From Membranihabitans marinus (GTDB lineage: Bacteria; Bacteroidota; Bacteroidia; Chitinophagales; Saprospiraceae), in contig NZ_JAHVHU010000007.1 in NCBI RefSeq assembly GCF_019802045.1, positions 62,001 to 126,000 of the forward strand: DNA of 64,000 nucleotides, read 5' to 3'. Below, one piece after another: positions 1 to 9,300 of the stretch (position 1 is the first letter of the stretch; every line of letters begins with the position of its first letter). The notes below the pieces were generated by a model. The model saw only the letters and a program-made list of their open reading frames with translations. It made no database searches and was not told where the DNA came from. Position numbers and translations under genes: made by a program.

Positions 1-1
1 C

Positions 2-925
2 GAAACCAAGCATGAATATTATGATGTTCAGCCGGACAAGGAATTGCTGGGTCTGGGAATGGCTAAAATCGTGGGATCTTTTTTTCAGGCCTTGCCGACA
101 GATGGTAGTTTTTCCAGATCATCCATTGTCAGCGATAGCGGCGGACGAACCGTGATGTCATCCGTCATAGCAGCTGCCCTGGTCGCTATTTCCTTGATGT
201 TCTTTACGGTTTTACTGCATTACCTTCCTCTGGCAGTCCTTAGTGCCGTCATTGTGGTGGCTGTCGTGGGCTTGTTTGAATACAGGCAGGCCATTTCGCT
301 GTGGCGGACACACCGAAGTGACTTTTTAATGATGCTGACGACCTTTGTGGTCACCCTCTCGGTGGGAATTATGGAGGGTGTGGCCTGCGGCGTTATGCTT
401 TCCATTTCTGTGATGTTGTACCGCAGCACCCATCCCAGCGTGGTGGAATTGGGTCGGATCAAAGACAGTACCCGGTATCGGAATCTGGACCGTCATGAAG
501 GAGCCATCAAAAGATCGGATATTGCCATTGTCCGGTTTGACGAACAGCTTTACTTTGCCAATGCCTCTTTTTTCAAAGACTCCATCAAACAATGTGTTAA
601 ACGGCATGATCGAAAAAAACTGAAGCATGTCATTTTGGATTCCAGCAACATTCACAGCATTGACAGCACGGGAATCCGCGTACTCAAGGAAGTAGAACAG
701 GACTTAGCACAACAAAACATTACCTTGCATTTATCCAATGTCATCGGTCCGGTACGTGATATACTATACAAAAGCAATCTTCTCAATGAACCCGACAAAC
801 ACCACATGAGTGTCCACGAAGCGGTTCAGTTTATCCTGGAAAACCCCACCGTACCTGAAGTCGACTATTCCAGAGGGGCGATGCAAACCAATGTGGTGGA
901 CGACAAACCCTCGAAAAAATCATGA
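2..925 (+). CDS. SulP family anion transporter, C-terminal part with STAS domain (5' truncated by window edge)
   Basis: The reading frame is already open at base 2 and runs to the TGA at 923-925, so the true start lies outside the window. The visible N-terminal part has the SulP signature ending in GSFSRS, followed by hydrophobic segments that fit the last membrane helices. The C-terminal ~130 residues are a STAS domain, with the 'LYFANASFF' strand and the 'IDSTGI' loop typical of SulP STAS domains. Known members carry sulfate, bicarbonate or other anions across the inner membrane. The substrate cannot be read here, but a sulfatase starts about 50 nt downstream on the same strand, which makes sulfate worth testing. 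The family identification is secure; the substrate is inference. Confidence 0.92.
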   Translation, partial: ETKHEYYDVQPDKELLGLGMAKIVGSFFQALPTDGSFSRSSIVSDSGGRTVMSSVIAAALVAISLMFFTVLLHYLPLAVLSAVIVVAVVGLFEYRQAISLWRTHRSDFLMMLTTFVVTLSVGIMEGVACGVMLSISVMLYRSTHPSVVELGRIKDSTRYRNLDRHEGAIKRSDIAIVRFDEQLYFANASFFKDSIKQCVKRHDRKKLKHVILDSSNIHSIDSTGIRVLKEVEQDLAQQNITLHLSNVIGPVRDILYKSNLLNEPDKHHMSVHEAVQFILENPTVPEVDYSRGAMQTNVVDDKPSKKS

Positions 926-940
926 AAAAATAATTTTTAG

Positions 941-948
941 TACCTTGT
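941..948 (+). promoter_or_regulatory. possible -7 element (TACCTTGT) for the sulfatase gene
   Basis: TACCTTGT lies just after the SulP stop codon and resembles the Bacteroidota -7 element TAnnTTTG with two mismatches. The same octamer precedes the GH20 gene at 62594-62601. If used, it would put transcription start near 954 and favour the ATG at 977 over the GTG at 959. No convincing -33 element was seen. Confidence 0.3.
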
Positions 949-976
949 AAACTTATCAGTGAAAGTTCAGAAAATC

Positions 977-2539
977 ATGAAAATTTATTTTAAATCTCCA
1001 CTAGCACTTTTTTTTATTCTAATGGGATTGCTCCCGGGATGTGGATCTGATCCGGATGGTGAAGATGAATCCATGCAGGATCTGCCAAACATTGTGGTGA
1101 TTTACATGGACGACCTGGGATATGGTGATATGGGCGCCTATGGTGCAACGGGGATACCCACGCCGAATATGGACCGCCTGGCAAATGAAGGCGTGCGTTT
1201 CACGGAAGGTTATTCGGCTTCTGCCACTTGCTCACCCAGTCGATATGCTATACTTACCGGTCTCTATCCCTGGCGCAATAAAAATGCAAAAATTCTTCCC
1301 GGAACTGCGCCGTTGCTTATTGACACCGCGACCATGACACTGCCACGAATGCTACAACGCGCGGGCTACTATACGGGGGTCGTGGGAAAATGGCATCTGG
1401 GACTGGGTGACGGCAAAGTCAACTGGAATGAGCACATCGCACCCGGCCCGAACGAAGTGGGGTTTGACCATTCGTTCATCATGGCAGCGACCCAGGATCG
1501 AGTCCCGACCGTATACATCGAAAACGGTGAGGTGGTCGGACTGGATCCGAATGATCCCATTCAGATCAGTTACCAGGAGAATTTTGAAGGCGAACCCACC
1601 GGACTCAATAACCCGGAAATGCTGAAAATGAATTATTCCCACGGGCACAACAACAGCATCGTCAATGGAATACCGCGGATCGGTTTTATGAAAGGTGGCG
1701 AAAAAGCCAAATGGAAAGACGAGGCTATGGCCGATACATTTTTGGAAGAAGCACAGAAGTTTGTCCGGACCCATAAAAACCAACCTTTTTTCTTATACTA
1801 CGGATTCCAGCAACCGCACGTACCCCGGACGCCCCACCCCCGTTTTGTGGGAGCGACAGATATGGGGCCCAGAGGGGATGTCATCGTGGAAGCCGACGCT
1901 ATGATTGGGGCATTTATCAAGACCCTGGAAGAGGAAGGGTTGGCCGAGAACACCCTGATTATTTTTAGCAGTGACAATGGTCCTGTGGTCGATGACGGGT
2001 ACGAAGATCAGGCTGTGGAGCGGCTGGGGGATCACACCCCCTCGGGACCACTCCGCGGTGGCAAATACAGTTTATTTGAAGCCGGCACACGGGTTCCCTT
2101 CGTGACCTATTGGCCGGGCCGTATTGCACCCGCGACTTCTGATGCACTGATCAGCCAGATTGATTTGATGGCCTCGCTCGCAGACCTCGTGGACAGTGAT
2201 GTAGAAGTCGAGAACGACAGCAAAGCACTGCTCGATGTGTTGATGGGCCAAAGTACGGATGGTCGCGATCAGCTCATTTTGGAAGCCCGGGGACGAACCG
2301 CTTTTCGCAAAGGAAGTTGGGCGATGATCCCACCCTATCCGGGCGTGGCCTTGAACAAATGGACCAACATTGAATTGGGAAACCACCCTGAATTTCAACT
2401 CTACAATCTGGATGAGGATCTGGGTCAACAAAATAATCTGGCCGAAGAAAAACCAGACAAACTTAAAGAGATGGTCCAAGGTTTTGAAGAAATTCGCGGT
2501 CACGAATATGGCGCTTTAAAATCACTTGATAAGGAATAA
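977..2539 (+). CDS. secreted lipoprotein sulfatase (arylsulfatase A-like, Cys-type formylglycine)
   Basis: This is a type I sulfatase that hydrolyses sulfate esters, probably on sulfated glycans. The catalytic signature C-S-P-S-R starts about residue 85 counted from the ATG at 977; its Cys would be converted to formylglycine. The metal-binding 'DD' lies about 40 residues before it, and later 'GKWHLG' and 'SSDNGP' motifs complete the active site. The N-terminus is a lipoprotein signal (hydrophobic stretch ending LLPGC), so the enzyme is exported and lipid-anchored. A GTG at 959 in the same frame would add six residues; I prefer the ATG because it starts a textbook signal and fits the upstream -7-like site. 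The required formylglycine-generating enzyme is not in the window. The sulfatase family is secure; the glycan substrate is unknown. Confidence 0.95.
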   Translation: MKIYFKSPLALFFILMGLLPGCGSDPDGEDESMQDLPNIVVIYMDDLGYGDMGAYGATGIPTPNMDRLANEGVRFTEGYSASATCSPSRYAILTGLYPWRNKNAKILPGTAPLLIDTATMTLPRMLQRAGYYTGVVGKWHLGLGDGKVNWNEHIAPGPNEVGFDHSFIMAATQDRVPTVYIENGEVVGLDPNDPIQISYQENFEGEPTGLNNPEMLKMNYSHGHNNSIVNGIPRIGFMKGGEKAKWKDEAMADTFLEEAQKFVRTHKNQPFFLYYGFQQPHVPRTPHPRFVGATDMGPRGDVIVEADAMIGAFIKTLEEEGLAENTLIIFSSDNGPVVDDGYEDQAVERLGDHTPSGPLRGGKYSLFEAGTRVPFVTYWPGRIAPATSDALISQIDLMASLADLVDSDVEVENDSKALLDVLMGQSTDGRDQLILEARGRTAFRKGSWAMIPPYPGVALNKWTNIELGNHPEFQLYNLDEDLGQQNNLAEEKPDKLKEMVQGFEEIRGHEYGALKSLDKE

Positions 2540-2558
2540 ATCAACTCGGCTATTCCTT
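2531..2558. terminator. inverted repeat spanning both stop codons of a convergent gene pair
   Basis: AAGGAATA at 2531-2538 and TATTCCTT at 2551-2558 are perfect reverse complements around a 12-nt loop. The left arm holds the Lys-Glu-stop end of the sulfatase, and the right arm holds the Lys-Glu-stop end of the opposing beta-helix/cytochrome gene. There is no T-tract on either strand, so its use as a bidirectional terminator is only inferred from position. Confidence 0.4.
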
Positions 2559-4049
2559 CATGGCCAATATGTATTCGGCGACCGCCATTTTGGCTTCCTC
2601 ACTGAGATAATCCTGTGGGGGCATTTCCGGAAAATCTTCCCGCAGGTTTTTCGGATTCGTGATGTAATCTACTATCCCCTGGGGGTTGCCTTTATGAATA
2701 GCCTGAATAATGTTCGTCCTTGGCCCGATCAACCGGGTTCCCCAGGCATGGCAGCCTGCACATACTCCGTAGTAGGTTAGCTCACCCAATTCTTCCGGGG
2801 TAACCTCTTTTATGGGTACGGGCTCGGGCAACCGATAAGTTCGCACATCTCTGGTGTCAGTAATCGGCGCTTGCCCCCAATCATCAATACCAAAGGTGCG
2901 GTATCTATTTTTATCGCGGATCGTACTTCCTGTGCCGCCGCCATATGCAAATATATCGGGTCCTTTGGAATCCATCTGGGTCAGCATGATCGCTTTAATT
3001 TCTCCGGTGGGGTTTTCGCCATTGTTATACATCATATTATCAAGAATAATGACCCGGTCAGGATTGCCTTCCGAGTTGGGGTCGTTCGCTTTGGGATCTC
3101 CGGTAGCCAGGTCTACGATGGTGATCCCGGTATTGTCATTTCCTGTAATGATATTGTTCTCTACGATGACATCATCTGCAGCCATGATCAGGATCCCTGT
3201 CCCCGCCGGAATACCTGCGACCGTGGATCCCGGTGCACCAAAATTCTCATGGTTGTTATTAACTACAAAATTATTCCGGAGGATGATGTCAAAAGCTGTT
3301 TTTATGGGCAGGCCGGGGGTGACAAAAGCCAGAAGACCACCGGTGTTATTGTGTGCATAATTGTTCTCTACCAGACAATGTCTTGAGTTTTCTATTTCAA
3401 TACCGGCGACATTATCAAAGACTTCATTGTGCAGCACATCCACGTTGTCGCACATACCTACATAAATGGCCGCGTCGGCAATTTTACTGCACACGTTGTG
3501 TTCGATCAGACCGTTCTTACCATACTGAGGGAATATCCCATACACGCCGGTATCGATGATCCAGTTGTTCCGGATGACAAAGTTATTCCCGGCTTGCCCC
3601 ATAATGCCATTGCCTTTGTAGTTAATAATTTTAAAATTTTCAACTAATATCCCATCACCGGAGTATAAAATCGCATCATTTATTTCTTTTTTACCATCCA
3701 ATGTAGGCCACTGTCCGTCAATAACCACCCCTTGGAGGGCGATGTTGTTTTTGTCAATAAATACATTTTCAGAATACGTACCCGGAAATACCCGGATAAG
3801 GTCGCCGGAATGGGCTGACTCCACGGCCTCCTGAATGGACCCGCCTTGTCGTACTTCTATGATCTGACCGTCATAGGATACAGAATGTATCTCAAGGGTA
3901 TCCCCGGTAGTCCCGGTGGTGCGATACCCCAGACCGGAAGGCATGGGCGTGGTGGATTCCTTGGGTGCTTTGAAAACAAATTTACCCAATACCACCCCAA
4001 TGGCCAGCAAGACCAGTGCCCCAATAATTTTAAAAATATTTGATTTCAT
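2550..4049 (-). CDS. membrane-anchored right-handed beta-helix protein with C-terminal cytochrome c domain
   Basis: This 499-residue protein has an N-terminal hydrophobic anchor (residues ~7-27). A long parallel beta-helix region (about 70-380) follows, full of short repeats of the 'NNWIIDTG / HNEVFDN / ENNYAHN' type seen in NosD and pectin-lyase-like folds. The C-terminal ~80 residues form a class I cytochrome c: haem motif CAGCH at about 430 and a likely axial Met in 'EMPPQ' near 476. It would face the periplasm or cell exterior. It lies 34 nt downstream of the di-haem peroxidase gene on the same strand, so the two are probably co-transcribed and may exchange electrons. Beta-helix domains usually bind or cleave acidic polysaccharides; no catalytic residues can be assigned, so the function is open. 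Confidence 0.85.
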   Translation of the reverse strand: MKSNIFKIIGALVLLAIGVVLGKFVFKAPKESTTPMPSGLGYRTTGTTGDTLEIHSVSYDGQIIEVRQGGSIQEAVESAHSGDLIRVFPGTYSENVFIDKNNIALQGVVIDGQWPTLDGKKEINDAILYSGDGILVENFKIINYKGNGIMGQAGNNFVIRNNWIIDTGVYGIFPQYGKNGLIEHNVCSKIADAAIYVGMCDNVDVLHNEVFDNVAGIEIENSRHCLVENNYAHNNTGGLLAFVTPGLPIKTAFDIILRNNFVVNNNHENFGAPGSTVAGIPAGTGILIMAADDVIVENNIITGNDNTGITIVDLATGDPKANDPNSEGNPDRVIILDNMMYNNGENPTGEIKAIMLTQMDSKGPDIFAYGGGTGSTIRDKNRYRTFGIDDWGQAPITDTRDVRTYRLPEPVPIKEVTPEELGELTYYGVCAGCHAWGTRLIGPRTNIIQAIHKGNPQGIVDYITNPKNLREDFPEMPPQDYLSEEAKMAVAEYILAMKE

Positions 4050-4083
4050 TCGTTTAGTTTGTCAGTGTATAAGTTTATTTGTT

Positions 4084-5328
4084 TTAGGTGCCCGGGTCTT
4101 TTGAGTTCAAAGCGTTGGAAATAAGCTCAGAAGGCAGTGTTTTCGGCACCTGGGGCATAAATGCCTCATCGGTGAGTGTTTTCAAAAAATCAACGAGCCG
4201 GTCGATCTCATAACCGGACAGATTGGGTTCCCAAATGTGCCAGTGGAGATACAGTGTCTCATCTTCCGGAACAGCGTGTCCCCGCCCTTTCGTGTAAAAC
4301 TCGACAGCTTCATGCAACGAAGGAAAGCTCCCGGAGTGCATATACGGAGCTGTTTTTTCTATATTACGCAGCGTCGGAACCTTAAAGGCACCCCGCAGTG
4401 ATTTGTCGTGAAACGGAACTTGCGCCCCCGGGTCAAGCGGTACCCCGGTAGGTTCGGGTGAACCGATTACAGCGAATTGTTGGTTTGTGAAGAGCGGCGG
4501 CGTATGACATTCTGCACATCGGGCCACAAAAGATCGAAACACATTCAACCCTTCGATTTCTTTTTGATTCAACGCTTCGTGGTAGCCATGTGCATAGCGG
4601 TCGTACCTACTGTTCAGGGAGACGAGTGACGATTGAAAGGCGGCAATGGCGGTATAAATTTCATCGAGCGCTATCCCGTCATTATAGTCCTTCCGGGGAA
4701 ACGCGGCACGAAACATTTTTTGGTAAGCTTCTATGCCATTCAATGTATGCAGCAAATTTTCCGGCGTATTCGCCATCTCCTCTTTTGAATACAATGAGGT
4801 CTGGATTTGTTCTTCCTGAGTGGTTGCTCGTCCGTCCCAAAAGAGCCTCTCCAGATAGGCCACATTCCACAGTGATGGAGCCGATCGTTTCAGCTTTTTG
4901 CCCTGGTGGCCGATGCTGGTGGCCAGACCGTCGGAAAATCCTTTTTCGGGTTGGTGACAAGAGGCGCATGAAAGCTTGCCGTCGACGGATAGTACAGGGT
5001 CAAAAAACAAATATCGGCCCAAATCAATCTGCTGTGGAGAAAAACCATCTCTGATCGGAGGCGGAGCGGTTTGTAAACCACCTACTCCCTGGTTATTGGG
5101 CGAATCGTATTGTTGATATAGGTTGATGGCAACGCACTCATTGTGCTCATTCTTTCTAAACCCGGGTGGACACTGAGTACGTAATTCAGGAATCACCGAA
5201 TCGGATGGTGGTGTTTTGTCCGGCGGCGGCATCAGATAGGCTGTTAGGAAAAACAGGCCTAACAAACTAGATTTCAACAGCCAACTTTGCTTACGCATCA
5301 TCCGATATGGATTGATTTGAGGCAACAA
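4084..5328 (-). CDS. di-haem cytochrome c peroxidase / MauG-family protein
   Basis: This 414-residue exported protein has two haem c motifs, CASCH at about 121 and CAECH at about 271, in the spacing of the bacterial cytochrome c peroxidase/MauG family. Conserved landmarks are 'LGRYLFFDP', 'FSDG' after the first haem, and 'PTLRNIEKTAPYMHSG' near the C-terminus. An N-terminal hydrophobic segment (residues ~17-33) is a signal or anchor; starts at Met10 or Met11 are equally possible. There is an extra short region with two Cys (about 53 and 65) before the first haem domain. Family members reduce H2O2 or perform radical-based oxidation of other proteins. Context (next gene is a beta-helix/cytochrome fusion) suggests a specialised oxidation role rather than plain peroxide defence, but this is inference. 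Confidence 0.92.
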   Translation of the reverse strand: MLPQINPYRMMRKQSWLLKSSLLGLFFLTAYLMPPPDKTPPSDSVIPELRTQCPPGFRKNEHNECVAINLYQQYDSPNNQGVGGLQTAPPPIRDGFSPQQIDLGRYLFFDPVLSVDGKLSCASCHQPEKGFSDGLATSIGHQGKKLKRSAPSLWNVAYLERLFWDGRATTQEEQIQTSLYSKEEMANTPENLLHTLNGIEAYQKMFRAAFPRKDYNDGIALDEIYTAIAAFQSSLVSLNSRYDRYAHGYHEALNQKEIEGLNVFRSFVARCAECHTPPLFTNQQFAVIGSPEPTGVPLDPGAQVPFHDKSLRGAFKVPTLRNIEKTAPYMHSGSFPSLHEAVEFYTKGRGHAVPEDETLYLHWHIWEPNLSGYEIDRLVDFLKTLTDEAFMPQVPKTLPSELISNALNSKDPGT

Positions 5329-5804
5329 TGGAGAATCTGAATATCCTAAATCTTCTAAATGATGTCACATCTCCCACTGCTCCGAAATTAATAATCATCA
5401 AAACAAAAGTGTTTTCAATAAACTTTTGGTGATCCACCTGAACTAATCTGCGCAGATCTGTCGATTACAAAATAAGAAGTTAATCCCAATAAATTGAATC
5501 AGGGTCAATTTAATTAAAAGATTTGGTAAATTAATCCGGGCGATATCCAGCCACACTGGAATAATTTCTTAAATAAGGGTTATTTATTAAGATAAAACCA
5601 TTTGGATCGTAGACCGGTAGTCCAAATAGAATTTCATAGTCTGAGGGAGTGGCATATAAAGCACTGCATGGGGTGCATACACTAGGGTGTTTTTTGGTAT
5701 TGCCAAATATAATTTCTTATATACCCTTTTTAACAGGGTGTTTCAGAATATTATATTGTTTAGTTAACTAGATCTAATTATTATTCTGCACGACCTAATC
5801 TTCT
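5329..5804. other. 476-bp intergenic region upstream of the mini-gene
   Basis: No convincing ORF or RNA gene is visible. It is A+T-rich and contains several dyads. The clearest is ATTTGGA (5600-5606) with TCCAAAT (5621-5627) around a 14-nt spacer that itself contains ACCGGT. A weaker GGTT...AACC dyad spans about 5578-5599. These may be operator sites for the divergent peroxidase gene or for the mini-gene, but nothing in the sequence proves it. Confidence 0.5.
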
Positions 5805-5812
5805 TATCTTTG
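5805..5812 (+). promoter_or_regulatory. Bacteroidota -7 promoter element (TATCTTTG)
   Basis: This is a perfect match to TAnnTTTG, placed 24 nt before the ATG at 5837. The mazE promoter in this window (50548-50555) has exactly the same 24-nt spacing. The -33 region (about 5784-5788, TTCTG) is only a weak match to TTTG. Predicted transcription start is near 5818. Confidence 0.6.
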
Positions 5813-5836
5813 TAGTTCACCAAAAAAAGATAAAGT

Positions 5837-5908
5837 ATGTTACGTAGACGATGGAGAAGACGATGGGGAGTTCAGAATGCAAATACACCTGTAACTTCCA
5901 GGAAGTAA
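5837..5908 (+). CDS. 23-residue Arg/Trp-rich mini-protein (unrecognised)
   Basis: The ORF is ATG, 22 further sense codons and TAA. The N-terminal half is strongly basic and aromatic (MLRRRWRRRW), encoded by a 12-nt near-exact direct repeat at 5846-5857 and 5858-5869 (AGACGATGG plus AGA or GGA). The C-terminal half is polar (GVQNANTPVTSRK). It has an A-rich leader (5821-5835) as expected for translation in Bacteroidota, a perfect -7 element at the usual distance upstream, and a strong terminator starting 23 nt after the stop. No family is recognised. It could be an RNA-binding or membrane-active micro-peptide, a leader peptide, or a chance ORF inside a small RNA of about 150 nt. The discrete transcription unit is well supported; translation and function are not. 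Confidence 0.5.
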   Translation: MLRRRWRRRWGVQNANTPVTSRK

Positions 5909-5931
5909 TCTTAAATCCCAAAGACTAAATC

Positions 5932-5967
5932 AAGGCACAATTTCAGTAATGAGATTGTGCCTTTTTT
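5932..5967 (+). terminator. strong intrinsic terminator of the mini-gene
   Basis: AAGGCACAAT (5932-5941) pairs perfectly with ATTGTGCCTT (5954-5963). Three inner pairs (one G-T) extend the stem to 13 bp around a 6-nt loop (5945-5950). A run of six T (5962-5967) follows. It is among the best intrinsic terminators in the window and ends a transcript beginning near 5818. Confidence 0.88.
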
Positions 5968-6354
5968 GTTTAATCCCAATCTCACATGTTCATCACGTCC
6001 TTTCTTCCGAACATGGTGTATCCCGCCATCATTTGGTAAACCCTTAAAAAACAACCTGCTCGCTGTGCAGGCGATCTTTTGGATCCGAAAATTGAATTGT
6101 TCCGTTTGCTCATCCACTACTTTTTCGACCCCACCCCATTTAAAGCAGCTTGGGCTTAGACAAATGCAGCCAAGGCTTACCCACCAAGAATTAAAAGTTG
6201 ACTTATATTCAATTTTCCAATTTATTGGCCATTCGAATTGTGTTAAATTAGATTATTTGCAGGCATTCTTGATTTTTATCATTATATTATGATTCCCGTA
6301 ACGCGTATTGATTAAGCTATTCCCCAATTTATTGCACCACAAAACCATTGTACC
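5968..6354. other. 387-bp region between the mini-gene terminator and susC
   Basis: No supported gene. An open frame on the plus strand (5957-6292) starts inside the terminator stem and has no recognisable family features. The susC promoter and leader should lie here, but I see no clean TAnnTTTG at a normal distance from 6355. Confidence 0.4.
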
Positions 6355-9300
6355 ATGAAAAAGGACATGAAACTTGCATCAAAAAAACTCATGCACAGAA
6401 GAATAGCTTTAGCATTTACTGTAGTTGTATTACTTAGTGGCTTGACCTCCGCGCTCAGTCAATCCACCATCACAGGACAGGTCACCGATCAAGAAGGATC
6501 AGAATTGATTGGAGTGAATGTTCAGATCCAGGGAACCAATGAAGGTACATCAACAGATTTTGAGGGTAAGTACAAAATCGATAATGTAGCAGAAAATGCT
6601 ACGCTCATCTTTTCATACATCGGTTATCAAACCATGCGGTTACCAGTCGAAGGCCGTTCGTCCATCGATGTAACCATGACTTCAGATGCTGCCCTTCTGG
6701 AAGAAATAGTAGTGGTGGGATATGGAACGCAGAAAAAAGTTAATTTGACGGGATCAGTGTCGAGTGTTGACATGTTGGGCACCCTGGAGAACCGGCCGAT
6801 TACAAATGCCTCTCAGGCTTTGGGCGGGAAAGCTACGGGAGTATGGGTAAGCCAGAATTCTGGTAAGCCGGGTAGTGATGGAGCACAAATCAGGATTCGC
6901 GGATGGGGAACATTAAACAATGCCAACCCCCTCGTGCTCATTGATGGTGTAGAAGGGTCCATCAATGAAGTCAATCCCAATGACATACAAAACATATCCG
7001 TCCTAAAAGACGCCGCCAGCGCAGCTATCTATGGTTCGAAAGCTGCGAATGGGGTCGTGCTCATCACTACAAAAATGGGTGGATTTGATGATGGTGCAAA
7101 AATTAATTTATCCAGCTACATTGGCACTCAAAGCCTGACTCAACATTATGACATCATCGAAAACAGTGCAGAATACATGGGGCTCTGGAACCAGGCTTTG
7201 GTGAATGCCGGCGGAAGCGAACTGTTTCCACAATCACTCATTCAGGAATATCAGTCCAACTCGGATCCGTTCACGCACCCCAATGTAAACTTCTTTGACG
7301 AAGTATTTCGCTCTTCCATGATTCAGGAGCACAATCTGTCCGTGCGGGGAGGCTCCGAAAAAGTCCGGTACTATATATCAGGTAATTACCTGGATCAGGG
7401 TGGAATAATGCGCAATACTCAATCCAATCGATATGGTCTTACGATAAATCTGGAATCCAGAGTTAGGGACTGGGTCAATGTAGGTGGTCGAATCAATGCC
7501 ATGCGCAAGGTTAGCGAAGAACCCTACAACCTGGGGAGAGTCCTTTATATTTTTGCGAATGGAGCATACCCTTTCACTGCACCTTTTAATGCCGATGGTC
7601 AATATGGCGCCCCAGAGGCAGTGAAAGACGGCAGCCTGATCGTCGGGAATCGCAACCCGGTCATTGAGACTGATAACGGGCTCACCACCTACGAAAACAA
7701 CTTCCTTAAGATGAATGTTTTCGCGGATATTTCACTGGGTGAAAACCTCGTTTTCAAGACCAGCTTTTCTTCTCAAACCAATCACAACTTACGAGATAAA
7801 CACAATGAGGTGTTGTATGGATACACTTCAGGAGGCATCCAGGCGGTCAATCTTGACTACCCCACAACCCTGGAAGCCAGCCGACGAAATGTAGATAATT
7901 ATTTTTACACCTGGTTCAATACACTGAACTACACGAAGGCTTTTAATGAAAATCATGAATTGTCTGTTCTGGCCGGTATGCAGGTTGAAAATAATCAGAT
8001 CAAAGATGCGTATGCCCGGCGAACGAATCCACCAAAAGCGGGATTGATTCAGGTTGATGCGGGTACCGGCGGCTTTACAGCGGATGGAAACCTCTTGTCC
8101 TTCCGAATGCTGTCTTATTTTGGAAGAGTCAATTATTATCTGATGAATAAATACCTGTTGGAAGTAAACCTCCGGGCTGACGCTTCTTCCAGGTTTTTAA
8201 AAGAAAACCGATGGGGTATATTTCCTTCTTTTTCTGCCGGTTGGCGGGTCTCTGAGGAATCGTTTATGCAGGATCAGAGTCTGATATCAAACTTAAAACT
8301 ACGAATATCCGCAGGTCGTCTGGGCAATCAAAACATTGATGACTACTGGCCCTACCTGACCGTCATCAATCAAAGTAATTCGGTGAGTTATAACTTCGGA
8401 GGCTCTTTTGCCCCTGGTGCCGCTATTACTTCACTGGTCGATCCCAACATCAGTTGGGAAACCACGACCAATTACGGGATAGGCGCAGACATTGGATTTT
8501 TCAAGAACAAATTGAATTTAGAAGCTGATATATTCCGCAAGAACACGTATGATATAATCGTACGATTGCCTGTGCCTAAACTGGTTGGGGGTTTGGCTGC
8601 ACCTTTTGAGAACGTGGGAAAGATGAAAAATGAAGGGGTAGAACTCAATGTAAATTATGGCAACTACGCAGATAACCGACAAAAGTTGAATTACAGCCTG
8701 AACGTGAATTTCACCTATATAGACAATCTGGTGACCAAGTTCCGAGGAGGCGATTCACCGGATCAGCTCCATTTGATCCGCGAGGGATTTTCGTACCGGA
8801 CCCTCTACGGTCTCAAATACGAAGGGGTGTACAAATCAAATGAAGAAGCAGCGCAGCATTTGCCAAACAGCGGTTATCTTCCCAGAGCCGGGGAGTTGAA
8901 GTATACCGATATTAATAATGATGGAAAAATCAACTTTGAAGATAAAGTAGAGCTCGGGAATACCATCCCCAAGGTGACCTACGGGATGACTTTTGATCTT
9001 GGATATATGGGTTTTGATTTCAGCTTGCTTTTTCAAGGCATTGCCGGCGTCAATTCTTATATCGACAATGCCTGGACACAGCCGCTCGGAATATCAGGAG
9101 GCACCATCACGACCAAATGGCGCAACGCCTGGACACCTGAAAATAATTCGGCCACTATACCTGCCATTGCGATCAATAACACTTGGAACGGTCAACAATC
9201 AGATTTTTGGATGACCAGTTTGTCTTTTTTCAAACTAAAGAATATTCAGTTGGGCTATAACCTGGCTGACCAACTCCTGGACCGAATTAAAATGGACAAG

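Noticed and set aside
5957-6292. Open frame of about 110 codons upstream of susC
   Set aside because: It starts inside the terminator stem of the mini-gene and has no recognisable motif or translation context.
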